Shown here: positions 1 through 9,206 of the stretch, in pieces
Layout of the letters: the number at the start of each line of letters is the position of its first letter
Position numbering within the stretch: position 1 is the first letter of the stretch
NCBI GenBank assembly: GCA_947311255.1
Contig: CAMZKL010000051.1
Span: 1-33,078 of the forward strand
Direction: 5' to 3'
Length of the DNA: 33,078 bases
DNA from: an uncultured Chlorobiota bacterium
GTDB lineage: Bacteria; Bacteroidota; Bacteroidia; Bacteroidales; JAADGE01
The notes under the pieces: generated by a model
What the model saw: the letters and a program-made list of their open reading frames with translations, nothing else
What the model was told of the DNA's origin: nothing
Databases searched by the model: none
Position numbers and translations under genes: made by a program

Positions 1-761
1 ACACTTTCACGGCAACGGACGAAGACCCGACCGGCGATGTTCTCACATTATCGGCAGTTACAATACCCGCATGGTTAAGTTTTGATGCTTCGACAGGAAT
101 TTTAAGCGGAACACCTTTAAATGGAGATGTTGGAACGCATAATATTACTTTAAACGTAAATGACGGAACCGTTGATGTTGAACAAAATTTTATTATAACG
201 GTAGCAAATACAAATGATGCTCCAACATTAGAAAATAATCTAATGGACCAGGAAGCAACCGAAGGAGAATTTTTCTCTTATACTTTTGCAGAAAACACTT
301 TTAATGATGTTGATTTATTAGATGTTTTAACTTATTCAGCAACTCAAAATAATGGAGATGATTTGCCGGTTTGGCTTAGCTTTAATTCATTATCAAGAAC
401 TTTCTCTGGAACGCCAAATGTTGAAGCGAATTATGAAATAAAAGTAACTGCAATAGATAATTCTTTTGAAAGTGTTTCTGATGTTTTTAATTTGGAAGTT
501 GCAGGAAGTATATTTGTAAATAAAATCCGTTCTAAAAATATAAAAATGTATCCAAATCCGACAAATGATATTTTATATATTGAGTGCGATTCATTTATTG
601 AAAAAATTGAAATAATGAATATACAAGGAAAGCTTATTGAGTTATTCAATGGTAAAGAAAAAAAACATGAGATTAATGTTTCTAATTTTCCTTCTGGTAT
701 TTATTTTATTAAAATGTCCTCTTCAAATAATTTAATATTTAATAAATTTATTGTTAAATAA
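1..761 (+). CDS. C-terminal part of a secreted Ig/cadherin-like repeat protein with T9SS type A sorting domain
   Basis: The reading frame is open from base 3 without a stop, so the gene begins upstream of the window; the ATG at 243 is internal, not a start. At least two adjacent putative-Ig (He_PIG/CADG-like) repeats are visible, each with the pattern P-x-W-L-S-F-(10-12 residues)-G-T-P followed by an alternating strand ending in a V-x-V type motif. The last ~75 residues form a T9SS type A sorting domain: the YPNPTNDILYI box, a central IEIMNIQGK strand, and the closing FPSGIYFIK and KFIVK segments. Proteins of this kind are large, exported by the Sec system and then T9SS, and act at the cell surface or outside; the exact role is unknown. 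The first ~120 bases are clearly richer in GC than what follows. Confidence 0.85.
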   Translation, partial: TFTATDEDPTGDVLTLSAVTIPAWLSFDASTGILSGTPLNGDVGTHNITLNVNDGTVDVEQNFIITVANTNDAPTLENNLMDQEATEGEFFSYTFAENTFNDVDLLDVLTYSATQNNGDDLPVWLSFNSLSRTFSGTPNVEANYEIKVTAIDNSFESVSDVFNLEVAGSIFVNKIRSKNIKMYPNPTNDILYIECDSFIEKIEIMNIQGKLIELFNGKEKKHEINVSNFPSGIYFIKMSSSNNLIFNKFIVK

Positions 762-763
762 AG

Positions 764-785
764 ATGTTTTAAAACATTGTTTTTA
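764..785 (+). terminator. possible weak terminator after the repeat protein
   Basis: A perfect 14-bp palindrome, ATGTTTTAAAACAT (764-777), begins two bases after the stop codon and is followed by a short T run. As a hairpin its stem is short and AT-rich, so termination is plausible but not certain. Confidence 0.35.
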
Positions 786-890
786 AAAATCATCAGAACC
801 CCTAATGTATATTCGTCAATATATGTAGTGGTTTTGTCAAATTATAGTTTTTATTTTCTAAATTCTTATTGTATTGACTCATAGTAAGTT

Positions 891-920
891 TTGATATTTA
901 AAATATGCTTTATATCTTTG
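891..920 (+). promoter_or_regulatory. Bacteroidota-type promoter for the histidine kinase gene
   Basis: TTG at 891-893, a 19-base spacer, then TATCTTTG at 913-920, an exact match to the TAnnTTTG -7 element of the phylum. Transcription would start near 927, giving a leader of about 110 bases before the ATG at 1040. No functional evidence; the match and spacing are what I see. Confidence 0.55.
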
Positions 921-1039
921 TAAATATTTGATTGACAACAAGTAAATGTTTTAGTATGTATTTTTTTATTCATGTAAAATGTTTTAATTTTTAATATATT
1001 TAGTGTATAATAACTTAAAATTTTAACAAATCATTTTTA

Positions 1040-2395
1040 ATGAGAAATAAATCCCCAATATTAAACTTAAAGTATAAAAAATATATCAATGATATAACTG
1101 TGAAACATTTAAATATTTATGTTTCTATGGGTATTATTTTGCTCGTTTTGTTAATGCTATTAGATTTTTTTATAAGAAAAAGTCCAATTGCTATGTGCAC
1201 AAGACTACCTTCTGTTCTCCTTGCATCTATTATACTTTTTCTAAATAATTTTCCGAAAAAAAAAGATAAATCATTATTAACAGTTTTATATCATGCCTTT
1301 TTAGTAAGTATTTATGTAATGATGTTAGCAAAATTTTTAGTCCATTTTGGTGATGGTTTTGTTTCAACAAATGTATTAGGAATTATTATTGCAGTTTTCA
1401 TAATATCACTTGATCTTAGAACAAATACTTTAAAAACTACTTTAATTTATCTTCTTCCGCTTTTTTTATTTTTTATTGTTTTTTATTTGTTTTTTTATTC
1501 TTATTTCTCAAAAGATTTTTATACACCATTAATAAACATTTTAATATTTGTTTTTGTTGGATTTGTAATAAACAAAGTTCAAAGTAATTTTAGGTTTAAG
1601 GTTTTTGAAGCAAATTATTTTTTAGATATTGAAAAAGAAAAACTTAGACAGTTAAATGTTAAATTAGAAGAAATTGTTGAAGATAAAACAAAATCTTTAA
1701 AACTTGTACTAAAAAAAGCAAAGGAAAGTGATAATCTTAAAACTTCATTTCTTCAAAATATTTCACATGAAATTAGAACCCCTCTTAATGCAGTTGAAGG
1801 CTTCATACAAATATTATCTAATAGGTATCCTAATATCTCAAAAGAATATAATATTATAAAAAAGAGCCTTGATGATTTAACCAAAACAATTGATGATATA
1901 CTTCTGCTTTCAAAACTTCAAGTAAATGAATCAGAAATTAATATTACTAATTTTAATATTAATGATTTAATAAATGAAATGTTTATTTTTTTGCAAAATG
2001 AAATTGAGTTTAAATCAAAAAATATTTTACCAGTTTTAGACTTTAATAAATATGAAAAAATAACAATAAATGCAGATAAAGATTTATTAAAAAAAGCAAT
2101 AATCTTCATACTTGAAAATGCAGTTAAATTCTCTGAAAGTGGAGAGATAAAACTTGCTTGTTATAAAAATGATAAAAGAACTGTTATTAAGATAACTGAT
2201 AATGGTCAAGGAATTTCTGAGAAAGATTTGCTTCATGTCTTTGATTATTTTAGAAAATTTGAAGATAAAGATAATTTATACAGGGGAGTTGGAATAGGTA
2301 TGAGTATTGCAAAAGGTCTGATAGACCTACATTCCGGATATATAAAAGTAAATTCAAAAAAAGGAAAAGGAACATCCGTTGAAATTTTTATTTAA
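1040..2395 (+). CDS. membrane sensor histidine kinase (orphan)
   Basis: A 451-aa hybrid of an N-terminal membrane domain and a complete kinase core. About six hydrophobic segments lie within residues 25-180, with no large periplasmic sensor domain, followed by a charged, probably coiled-coil linker (about 190-232). The HisKA box holds the phosphorylated His243 (ISHEIRTPLN). The HATPase domain has the N box (ILENAVKFSESG, Asn360), the G1 box DNGQG (387-391), the F box FDYF (401-404) and the G2 box GVGIGMS (416-422). All motifs are intact, so autokinase activity is expected. The signal sensed is unknown; a membrane-embedded or lipid/redox cue is a guess from the topology. No response regulator is encoded nearby. 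A TTG-N19-TATCTTTG promoter lies upstream. Confidence 0.9.
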   Translation: MRNKSPILNLKYKKYINDITVKHLNIYVSMGIILLVLLMLLDFFIRKSPIAMCTRLPSVLLASIILFLNNFPKKKDKSLLTVLYHAFLVSIYVMMLAKFLVHFGDGFVSTNVLGIIIAVFIISLDLRTNTLKTTLIYLLPLFLFFIVFYLFFYSYFSKDFYTPLINILIFVFVGFVINKVQSNFRFKVFEANYFLDIEKEKLRQLNVKLEEIVEDKTKSLKLVLKKAKESDNLKTSFLQNISHEIRTPLNAVEGFIQILSNRYPNISKEYNIIKKSLDDLTKTIDDILLLSKLQVNESEINITNFNINDLINEMFIFLQNEIEFKSKNILPVLDFNKYEKITINADKDLLKKAIIFILENAVKFSESGEIKLACYKNDKRTVIKITDNGQGISEKDLLHVFDYFRKFEDKDNLYRGVGIGMSIAKGLIDLHSGYIKVNSKKGKGTSVEIFI

Positions 2396-2423
2396 TTTTA
2401 GAGTCTTTTTGTAAATGTTTTTT

Positions 2424-2431
2424 TAATTTTG
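2424..2431 (+). promoter_or_regulatory. candidate -7 element (TAATTTTG) before the FeeM-like gene
   Basis: TAATTTTG at 2424-2431, 26 bases upstream of the ATG at 2458, matches TAnnTTTG exactly. The nearest upstream TTTG (2408-2411) is only 12 bases away, so the -33 part is not convincing. Confidence 0.3.
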
Positions 2432-2457
2432 TAGGCATAAAAATCCAAAATATTGCC

Positions 2458-3057
2458 ATGCAAAACTCTATTAGTTACACAATTAGTGTGCTAAATGATT
2501 TCAGTCGTCTTAATGAAGTCCATTCCTTAGTACATGATGCTTTTGTTGATGCAGGTTTTTCTCCCAAAAAAACAAATAATCTTCTTAATTTGTACCCTCA
2601 TCTTAATACAATTGAAGAAACAAAAATAATTATTGCTGAAAAAGACGGCAAAATTATTGGAACAAATTCTGTTACTGTTGATGGCGTATATGGTCTTCAT
2701 ACAGATTCATATTTTAAAGAAGAAACAGATTTAATTAGAAAAGAATCCACAAATATAATAGGAAGTTCTTGGAGAATTGCAACAGACAAGAAATATAGAG
2801 ATAATATTGGCTTATTGTTAGATATAATTAGAAAAACAGTTGAAATTATTTTAGAAATGGGTATTGAAACTTGTCTCTATTCTTTTAGTAGCAAACATGA
2901 AAAATTCTATAAAAAATTGTTAAATGCAGAAACAATTGCTGAGAGTGATGTGTTTTTAAAAGAGGGATTGAAAACAAGGTCTGTACTAATGAAGACAAAC
3001 GCTACAAAAACTATTAATCACTTAAACAAAACATTTTTTAATAAAAGAAAAATTTGA
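2458..3057 (+). CDS. FeeM/GNAT-like acyltransferase family protein
   Basis: A 199-aa soluble protein. Its layout resembles the N-acyl amino acid synthase FeeM / GNAT acyltransferase fold: an N-terminal helical part (residues 10-50), a strand pair with a turn at IIIAEKDGKIIGTNSVTVDG (57-76), a segment like LHTDSYFKEETDLIRKE (80-96), then WRIATDKKYRDN (105-116), which fits the position of the acyl-CoA/ACP-binding region of GNAT proteins, and a long helix (117-135). FeeM enzymes join an acyl chain from ACP to an amino acid; whether this one does is inference. It sits 62 bp after a histidine kinase on the same strand, with its own candidate -7 box. It could equally be a plain N-acetyltransferase of unknown substrate. 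The family call rests on pattern recognition alone. Confidence 0.55.
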   Translation: MQNSISYTISVLNDFSRLNEVHSLVHDAFVDAGFSPKKTNNLLNLYPHLNTIEETKIIIAEKDGKIIGTNSVTVDGVYGLHTDSYFKEETDLIRKESTNIIGSSWRIATDKKYRDNIGLLLDIIRKTVEIILEMGIETCLYSFSSKHEKFYKKLLNAETIAESDVFLKEGLKTRSVLMKTNATKTINHLNKTFFNKRKI

Positions 3058-3101
3058 ATTTTATAATAAACTACCAAATATTTCGAATAAACTAGCTATT
3101 G

Positions 3102-3124
3102 TTAGCTTATAAAGCTAATCTTTT
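3102..3124 (+). terminator. possible terminator hairpin
   Basis: Perfect inverted repeat TTAGCTT (3102-3108) / AAGCTAA (3112-3118) with a 3-base loop, followed by TCTTTT. It lies ~45 bp after the FeeM-like gene. Stem is AT-rich, so the call is moderate. Confidence 0.4.
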
Positions 3125-3183
3125 CAAAATAAAACTCATTCACAAAATAATTTATTAAAAAATCTGTTTTAAACATATCTTTT

Positions 3184-3210
3184 TTTGTTTTACCTAATTT
3201 ATTAATTTTG
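3184..3210 (+). promoter_or_regulatory. candidate promoter for the PKD/P-domain gene
   Basis: TAATTTTG at 3203-3210 matches the TAnnTTTG element exactly and sits 17 bases before the GTG start; TTTG at 3184-3187 is 15 bases upstream, a little short of the usual spacing. Confidence 0.4.
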
Positions 3211-3227
3211 TAAAAAAATAATTAAGT

Positions 3228-4976
3228 GTGAAAAAAATATTTTCAATAATTCTTTTACTGATTCCTTTTGCTCTATTTTCGCAATTAGACATAAGTATTA
3301 CAACAAATTTTCTTCCTCTCTATCCATCAGATGGAGATACCTTAAGTATATGTAGAGAAAATGATACAATAATTTTTAAAGCAATAGTTACAAATGCTGG
3401 GATTCCGGTAACAGGGGCTGAATATTTTTGGGACTTTGATAATGGTATATCAACCGGAATTGATAAAGATTCTGTTACACGTTTTTATGAAGAAGGAGGA
3501 GGTTACAGAGTAAAATTAAAAGTTGTTAAAGGTACAAATACAGGTTTTGCAATAATACCTGTAAAAGTTGCAGTTAAACCCGATTACTCAAAATCAAAAT
3601 TAGACATACCGGAAGAACATGATGGAATTTGTATGGGAAGTTCTGCAAGAATTATTGGAAAAGCAGTACCAGTTTTATGGGAAGATAAACCAATATATGA
3701 AATAACAGAAACTCCTGAAAAATTACTTGACAATAATACTCCCTATGTTGATAGTTTAATTTTTGATGAGTTTGAAGTAGGAGCAACTTATATGTCAGGA
3801 AATATTGACTCAATAGGATTAAAAATTATTCACGCAGATATGGGAGATTTGCAAATTACACTTTCCTGTGAAAATAGTTCTGTTGTTCTTAAAAATTATG
3901 ATGCAAGCAATCATGCATTATTTGGAGATACACTAAGCAATACTCCATTTATGTATTATTGGTCTATGAGTGCTTCCGAAACTATGAATAGTATTATTGA
4001 AGACTCAATACCCGAAAAAGCCTATCTGCCCGAAGGTAATTTTGATGTTTTAGCAGCTTGTCCTTTAAATGGTAAATGGCAATTGGAAATTACTGATAAT
4101 CAGAATATTGACAGTGGTTTTGTGAGCTCTTGGAACATTATTTTTGAAGAAGATGTTCTCCCTCCAATTTGGAAATTTAAAGATACTTTAGTTTCTCAAA
4201 TTGATGTTCCAAATGATTTATATACTTTTTGGGAAGGAACAGAAGCTGTAACAGGTTCAATTAATAAAATTGGAGATACAATTGCTGCAAATGCAATGGT
4301 TATTCCAGATAGATATGGATTCGATAACTTCTATTATTTTCATGTAATAAATAATTGGTCTTGCCCACAAGACACTTTTATAAAAGTGAATGTTGAAGAG
4401 CCATCTTTTACAGCAAATCCCGAAACAGGAGAGGCTAAATTGGACGTAACTTTTATAAATACAACTAGCTGGGCAACCGAAAGAGAATGGACATTTGGAG
4501 ATAAAACGCCTTCTGTTTTAATTACCGAATCTAATACAATTTCTCACGAATATGTTGTAAAAGGAGATTATGAAGCAATTCTTATCGCAACAGACGCTCT
4601 CGGTTGTTCAGATTCAGACACAGTTACAATTATTGTGAAAGTTGAACCAACAGAACTTAAAAATGTTCCAAATGTATTTACTCCTTTTCCCAAAGATGGT
4701 ATTAATGATACCTATCATTTTAAAAAAGATGACTTAAAAGGAATGGAAGAGTTTCATCTGGCAATATACAATAGATGGGGAGAAAAAGTTTATGAAACAG
4801 ATAATATGGAAGAAGCAATTGACCCAGGATGGGACGGAAAAACTCCTCTTGGTGGAAAATGTAAGCCTGGTGTATATTATTATGTAATAAAAGCTCTTGG
4901 GAAAGATGGAGAAGAATATAAAGGGAAAACTACCGAAGAAGCCAAAGGAACTATAAGATTATTTAGAGGAAAATAA
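3228..4976 (+). CDS. secreted PKD / P-domain protein with T9SS type B (gliding-motility-type) C-terminal domain
   Basis: 582 aa, starting at a GTG that gives a clean signal peptide (MKKIFSIILLLIPFALFSQ, cut near residue 19). Order of parts: a PKD-like domain (about 28-118, with YFWDFDNG), a region resembling the proprotein-convertase P/Homo B domain (about 180-308, including IGLKIIHADMGDLQITL and NGKWQLEITD), a second PKD domain (about 393-472, EWTFGDKTP), and a type B sorting domain (about 479-582, VPNVFTPFPKDGINDTYHF through YNRWGEKVYE and WDGKTPLGGKCKPGVYYY). The protein should pass the inner membrane by Sec and the outer membrane by T9SS. No peptidase domain precedes the P-like region, which is unusual. 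Function beyond surface or extracellular location is unknown; adhesion is a reasonable guess from PKD content. Confidence 0.85.
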   Translation: MKKIFSIILLLIPFALFSQLDISITTNFLPLYPSDGDTLSICRENDTIIFKAIVTNAGIPVTGAEYFWDFDNGISTGIDKDSVTRFYEEGGGYRVKLKVVKGTNTGFAIIPVKVAVKPDYSKSKLDIPEEHDGICMGSSARIIGKAVPVLWEDKPIYEITETPEKLLDNNTPYVDSLIFDEFEVGATYMSGNIDSIGLKIIHADMGDLQITLSCENSSVVLKNYDASNHALFGDTLSNTPFMYYWSMSASETMNSIIEDSIPEKAYLPEGNFDVLAACPLNGKWQLEITDNQNIDSGFVSSWNIIFEEDVLPPIWKFKDTLVSQIDVPNDLYTFWEGTEAVTGSINKIGDTIAANAMVIPDRYGFDNFYYFHVINNWSCPQDTFIKVNVEEPSFTANPETGEAKLDVTFINTTSWATEREWTFGDKTPSVLITESNTISHEYVVKGDYEAILIATDALGCSDSDTVTIIVKVEPTELKNVPNVFTPFPKDGINDTYHFKKDDLKGMEEFHLAIYNRWGEKVYETDNMEEAIDPGWDGKTPLGGKCKPGVYYYVIKALGKDGEEYKGKTTEEAKGTIRLFRGK

Positions 4977-5081
4977 TTAAAAGTTCGATTTCCGATATTC
5001 AAGCACTATAAATTATATGACACATTTTCTTGTTTTATAATTGGCATAAGGCTTGACTATACCTTAATAAAAAAAAATTTT

Positions 5082-7538
5082 ATGTTCGACGATATAGTTT
5101 TTGATAACAATAAGCAAGATAATAATTCAGACTTTTTCCCAATAATTTCAGACATTAATAATGAAAAATTAGAAGACTCTGAACTTCCGGATAAGTTGCA
5201 GTTAATGACACTAAGGAACTCTGTGCTTTTTCCTAAAATTATTATTCCAATTGCAGTAGGAAGACCAAAATCTTTGAAACTTGTTAAAACTGCATTTAAA
5301 AAAGGGCAAGTTATTGGAATTGTTAGTCAAAAAGACGAAAAAGTAGAAGATCCTGGATTTGAAGATATATATCAAGTAGGAACTCTTGCACGTGTAGTAA
5401 AACTGTTTGATATGCCGGGAGGAGAACAAACAGCAGTTCTTCATGGTATAAAAAGGTTTAAAATTATAGAAACTGTTAAGGCGAAACCAAACTTAACTGT
5501 AAAATATGAAATTATTGAAAATGTTTTGCCGAAAAAAAAAGAAACCAAAGAATTTGATGCAAAACTTTTTTCAATAAAAGAACTTTCTATCAAAATAATA
5601 CACCTGTCAGCTAATATACCCAAAGAAGCAACTTTTGCAGTGAAAAATATTGACAATCCAGAATTTCTTATAAATTTTGTTTCGTCTAATAGTGATATTG
5701 CTACAGAAAATAAACAAGCATTACTAGAAGAAGATAAAATCTCCAATAGGGCAGGGGAGCTTATAAAACACCTTGCAAAAGAAATACAGAAATTAGAGTT
5801 GAAAGATAATATTCAAAACAAGGCAAAAACTGAAATGAGCCAACAACAGAAAGAATATTTTTTGCATCAACAAATGAAAGCTATTCAGGACGAGCTTGGA
5901 CATGAATCACCAAAAGTAGAAATAGAAGGTTTACAGAAAAAAGCAAAAAAGAAAAAATGGAATGAAGAAGTTAAAAAAGCTTTCAAAAAACAGATAAGTA
6001 GATTGAAGCAAATAAATCCGATGTCGCCAGACTATTCCTATCAAATAGCTTATGCTCAAACACTTGTTGAACTTCCTTGGAATGAATTTACCCAAGACAA
6101 CTTTGATTTAGAAAGAGCAGAAAAGATTTTAGATGAAGACCATTTTGGATTAGATAAAGTAAAAGATAGAATATTAGAACATTTGGCAGTGCTAAAATTA
6201 AAAGGAGATTTAAAAGCACCAATTATTTGTTTGTACGGACCTCCCGGAGTAGGAAAAACTTCATTAGGAAAGTCAGTTGCAAGAGCTTTGGATAGAAAAT
6301 ATGCCAGAATGTCACTTGGAGGATTGCACGATGAAGCTGAAATTAGAGGACATAGAAAAACATATATAGGAGCAATGCCGGGTAGAATTATCCAGAATTT
6401 AAAAAAATTAAAAACTTCAAATCCTGTATTTATTCTTGATGAAATTGATAAAATTGGGAATGACCACAGAGGAGACCCCTCATCAGCACTTTTAGAAGTG
6501 CTTGACCCTGAGCAAAATAACTCTTTCTATGATAATTATTTAGAATTAGAATATGATCTTTCTAAAATACTATTTATTGCAACTGCAAACACCCTTAGTT
6601 CTATAAAACCTGCCTTGAGAGACAGAATGGAGTTAATTGATGTTTCAGGATATATTATTGAAGAAAAAGTTGAAATTGCCAAAAGACACCTTATTCCTCG
6701 CCAGTTAAAAGAAAACGGAGTGAAAGCAAATCAATTAAAATTCTCAAAAGTAGCCATTGAAGAAATAATTTCAAATTACACAAGAGAATCCGGAGTTAGA
6801 AATTTAGAAAAGAAAATTGCTGCTGTTATAAGAAAAGTTGCTAAAAAAATAGCAACAGAAGAAAATTATAATAAAAATTTAAAATCCGAAGATATAATTA
6901 AATATCTTGGAGTGCCAAAATATATCAAAGGAAAATACGAGGGTAATGAGTATGCAGGACTAGTTACCGGCTTAGCATGGACTTCTGTGGGTGGAACAAT
7001 TTTATTTATTGAATCAAGCATAAGCAAAGGAAGTGGACAGTTAAATTTAACAGGAAATTTAGGGCAAGTTATGAAAGAGTCCGTAACCATTGCATATGAA
7101 TATATTAAATCGCATTCTGAGAAACTGAATATAAATGATGAAATTTTTAAAAATTATAATATTCATGTTCATGTTCCCGAAGGAGCAACACCAAAAGATG
7201 GTCCTTCGGCAGGAATATCTATGGTAACTTCATTAGCATCAACTTTTACTCAAAGAAAAGTTAAAAGTAAATTAGCAATGACCGGAGAAATGACCCTTAG
7301 AGGAAAAGTATTGCCGGTAGGTGGAATTAAAGAAAAAATACTTGCGGCGAAACGTGCTGATATTAAGGAGATTATATTGTCAAAAGATAATGAAAAAGAC
7401 ATTGAAGAAATAAAAGAACTTTATTTAAAAGGACTCAAATTTCATTTTGTTGAAAACATTTCAGAAGTTCTTGAAATAGCATTGCTAAAACAAAAAGTTG
7501 AAAATCCTGTAAAGTTTAAAATTAATGAAAAAGAATAG
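5082..7538 (+). CDS. lon: ATP-dependent protease La (Lon)
   Basis: 818 aa, full-length LonA. The substrate-binding LON N domain covers about residues 40-235, then a helical linker, the AAA+ module with Walker A GPPGVGKT (386-393) and Walker B VFILDEID (449-456), and the protease domain with the PKDGPSAG motif carrying catalytic Ser709 and the partner Lys752 in GGIKEK. All catalytic residues are present, so a working cytosolic protease that degrades misfolded and regulatory proteins is expected. About 40 acidic, poorly structured residues precede the LON domain, making it slightly longer than the E. coli enzyme (784 aa). No TAnnTTTG box is seen in the 105-bp gap upstream, so a different promoter type, perhaps stress-controlled, is possible but not shown. 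The next gene starts 29 bp downstream and is probably cotranscribed. Confidence 0.97.
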   Translation: MFDDIVFDNNKQDNNSDFFPIISDINNEKLEDSELPDKLQLMTLRNSVLFPKIIIPIAVGRPKSLKLVKTAFKKGQVIGIVSQKDEKVEDPGFEDIYQVGTLARVVKLFDMPGGEQTAVLHGIKRFKIIETVKAKPNLTVKYEIIENVLPKKKETKEFDAKLFSIKELSIKIIHLSANIPKEATFAVKNIDNPEFLINFVSSNSDIATENKQALLEEDKISNRAGELIKHLAKEIQKLELKDNIQNKAKTEMSQQQKEYFLHQQMKAIQDELGHESPKVEIEGLQKKAKKKKWNEEVKKAFKKQISRLKQINPMSPDYSYQIAYAQTLVELPWNEFTQDNFDLERAEKILDEDHFGLDKVKDRILEHLAVLKLKGDLKAPIICLYGPPGVGKTSLGKSVARALDRKYARMSLGGLHDEAEIRGHRKTYIGAMPGRIIQNLKKLKTSNPVFILDEIDKIGNDHRGDPSSALLEVLDPEQNNSFYDNYLELEYDLSKILFIATANTLSSIKPALRDRMELIDVSGYIIEEKVEIAKRHLIPRQLKENGVKANQLKFSKVAIEEIISNYTRESGVRNLEKKIAAVIRKVAKKIATEENYNKNLKSEDIIKYLGVPKYIKGKYEGNEYAGLVTGLAWTSVGGTILFIESSISKGSGQLNLTGNLGQVMKESVTIAYEYIKSHSEKLNINDEIFKNYNIHVHVPEGATPKDGPSAGISMVTSLASTFTQRKVKSKLAMTGEMTLRGKVLPVGGIKEKILAAKRADIKEIILSKDNEKDIEEIKELYLKGLKFHFVENISEVLEIALLKQKVENPVKFKINEKE

Positions 7539-7567
7539 TATTATTTTAATTTTTAAAAAAGCATTGT

Positions 7568-8389
7568 ATGACTTTTAGTAAGCAAATATCAATTGGGTTT
7601 AAAGGATATTTTAAAGCTCTTGAACTTTTGTTTTCTAAAGGCTTTATTTTATATATGCTTGTTCCTTTTTTTCTTTCAATTTTAATTTTTACTGTTGGAA
7701 TGAGTCAAGTTATTGATTTAGCAGTTGTAGGAAGAGAAAGTTTAATAGATTGGATTAATTTAGGAAGTGCTGAATTTTGGGGTGCAAAATTTTTACAAGG
7801 AACTTTAAATGTATTTGTTACGGGTCTAATATACGTTCTTTTTTTCATAACTTTTGCCTTTTTAGGGGGTTATATTATGATAATACTTATGTCGCCTCTT
7901 TTTTCAATTATTTCTGAAAAAACAGAATTTGTTCTAACAGAAGGCAAATTTGAATATCCGTTTAATTTTAAACAATTTTTAAAAGATATTTTAAGAGGAA
8001 TAACAATTGCAATTAGAAATTTATCTTTAGAAATGGGAATACTATTTTTAGTATTTATTGTAGGACTAATATTATCTTTTATAAGTTGGATTGGAGTAAT
8101 ATTCATGTTTTTTATTTCTGCATACTTTTTTGGATTTTCATACATGGATTATTCAAATGAAAGAGAAAAAAGGAGCATAAAAGAAAGTGTAAAATTTATC
8201 AGAAAATATAAATGGCTTGCAATAGTTAATGGTTCTATTTTTGCTTTGGTTTTATTTATTCCCTATGTTGGAATAATTATATCAGCCTTTGTATCAGTTA
8301 TTTCTGTAATTGCTGCAACAGTTTCTGTCATTGAAATTAGAAAATATGAAACGCCTGTTGATAGTGATGTTTTTAACATAATAGATTAA
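7568..8389 (+). CDS. EI24/CysZ-like integral membrane protein
   Basis: 273 aa with strongly hydrophobic segments around residues 26-46, 78-112, 155-192 and 216-252. The opening pattern (ISIGFKGYFKALELLFSKG, then a membrane segment beginning YMLVPFFLS) and overall length fit the EI24 domain family, which includes the bacterial sulfate-uptake protein CysZ. In Bacteroidota such proteins are widespread and mostly uncharacterised, so sulfate transport should not be assumed; no sulfur-assimilation genes are nearby. It begins 29 bp after lon on the same strand with no clear promoter in between, so the two probably share a transcript. Confidence 0.7.
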   Translation: MTFSKQISIGFKGYFKALELLFSKGFILYMLVPFFLSILIFTVGMSQVIDLAVVGRESLIDWINLGSAEFWGAKFLQGTLNVFVTGLIYVLFFITFAFLGGYIMIILMSPLFSIISEKTEFVLTEGKFEYPFNFKQFLKDILRGITIAIRNLSLEMGILFLVFIVGLILSFISWIGVIFMFFISAYFFGFSYMDYSNEREKRSIKESVKFIRKYKWLAIVNGSIFALVLFIPYVGIIISAFVSVISVIAATVSVIEIRKYETPVDSDVFNIID

Positions 8390-8426
8390 TATTCAGGCAT
8401 TACTATACTAATAAAATAAATAAACA

Positions 8427-8458
8427 TTTTGCACCTCGCATTTTGTTCATTATATTTG
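8427..8458 (+). promoter_or_regulatory. Bacteroidota-type promoter for the DUF4290-murA-HTH run
   Basis: TTTTG (8427-8431), 19-base spacer, TATATTTG (8451-8458): an exact TAnnTTTG with good spacing. A start near 8465 would leave a leader of about 50 bases to the ATG at 8518. No other clear promoter is seen before murA or the HTH gene. Confidence 0.55.
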
Positions 8459-8517
8459 TTTCTTGAAAAAATATTTTTCAGAGCTTACCCTTAATTTAAT
8501 AAACTTTAAATATAAAA

Positions 8518-9162
8518 ATGGAATATAACACAGGATTAAACAAATTAATATTGCCGGAATATGGAAGAAATGTCCAAAAACTTGTAGAACAAGCAGTTGA
8601 AATTGAAGACAAAGAAAAACGATCAAAATTTATTGAAGGAATAATAAATCATATGGGAAATATGTACCCATATCTTCGTGATTTGAGAGATTTTAAACAT
8701 AAAATTTGGGATCATTTTGTTATAATATCTAAATTTAAACTTAGTGAAGACTCTCCTTTTCCTGTGCCAAAATCAACAACTTTTGCCGACGAACCGGAAA
8801 AAATACCCTATAAAAATAAGAATTTTAGATATAAGCATTTTGGGAAAAATATTCTTGATATGTTAGATTATGCTTCAAAATTAGAAGACGGAGAAGAAAA
8901 AACTATTCTTACAGCTCTGCTGGCAAACCATATGAAAAAATTATATCTTACTTGGAGCAAAGACCAAGTTGACGATAGCTTTATTTTTCAGAAAATTTCA
9001 GAATTAACAAAAGGCAAATTAAAAGTTAATAAAGATTTAATTTTAAGTGCATCCGGAAGTTTAGTAAGTAAGAAACCAAGAAAAAATAATTCTGATAAGA
9101 AGTATTCAGGTAAAAAATATTACGATAAAAAGGATAGAAATAAAGGAGGTAGAAGATATTAA
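8518..9162 (+). CDS. DUF4290 family protein
   Basis: 214 aa, soluble. The opening (MEYNTGLNKLILPEYGRNVQ) and the later NHMGNMYPYLRDLRDFKHKIWDH stretch are the hallmarks of DUF4290, a family I know only from Bacteroidota and without assigned function. The predicted fold is mostly helical up to about residue 180. The tail (about 183-214) is low-complexity and very basic (KKPRKNNSDKKYSGKKYYDKK and on, ending GGRRY), suggesting contact with nucleic acid or another polyanion; that is inference. It lies 44 bp upstream of murA on the same strand, an arrangement that suggests cotranscription with a cell-wall gene. Confidence 0.85.
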   Translation: MEYNTGLNKLILPEYGRNVQKLVEQAVEIEDKEKRSKFIEGIINHMGNMYPYLRDLRDFKHKIWDHFVIISKFKLSEDSPFPVPKSTTFADEPEKIPYKNKNFRYKHFGKNILDMLDYASKLEDGEEKTILTALLANHMKKLYLTWSKDQVDDSFIFQKISELTKGKLKVNKDLILSASGSLVSKKPRKNNSDKKYSGKKYYDKKDRNKGGRRY

Positions 9163-9206
9163 CACTTGTTTTTTTATTATAGATAAATCACTTTAAAGAA
9201 CTAAAA

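Noticed and set aside
431-649. A minus-strand 72-codon frame within the sorting domain of the first gene
   Set aside because: It is antisense to a clear T9SS sorting domain and shows no features of its own.
781-840. Imperfect hairpin around AACCCCTAATG...TAGTGGTTTT as an RNA element
   Set aside because: The arms have several mismatches and there is no known riboswitch or small-RNA pattern; it may be a second weak terminator, but I cannot support more.
7568-8389. Calling the EI24-type protein a sulfate transporter (CysZ)
   Set aside because: Only the broad family can be seen, and no sulfur genes are near.
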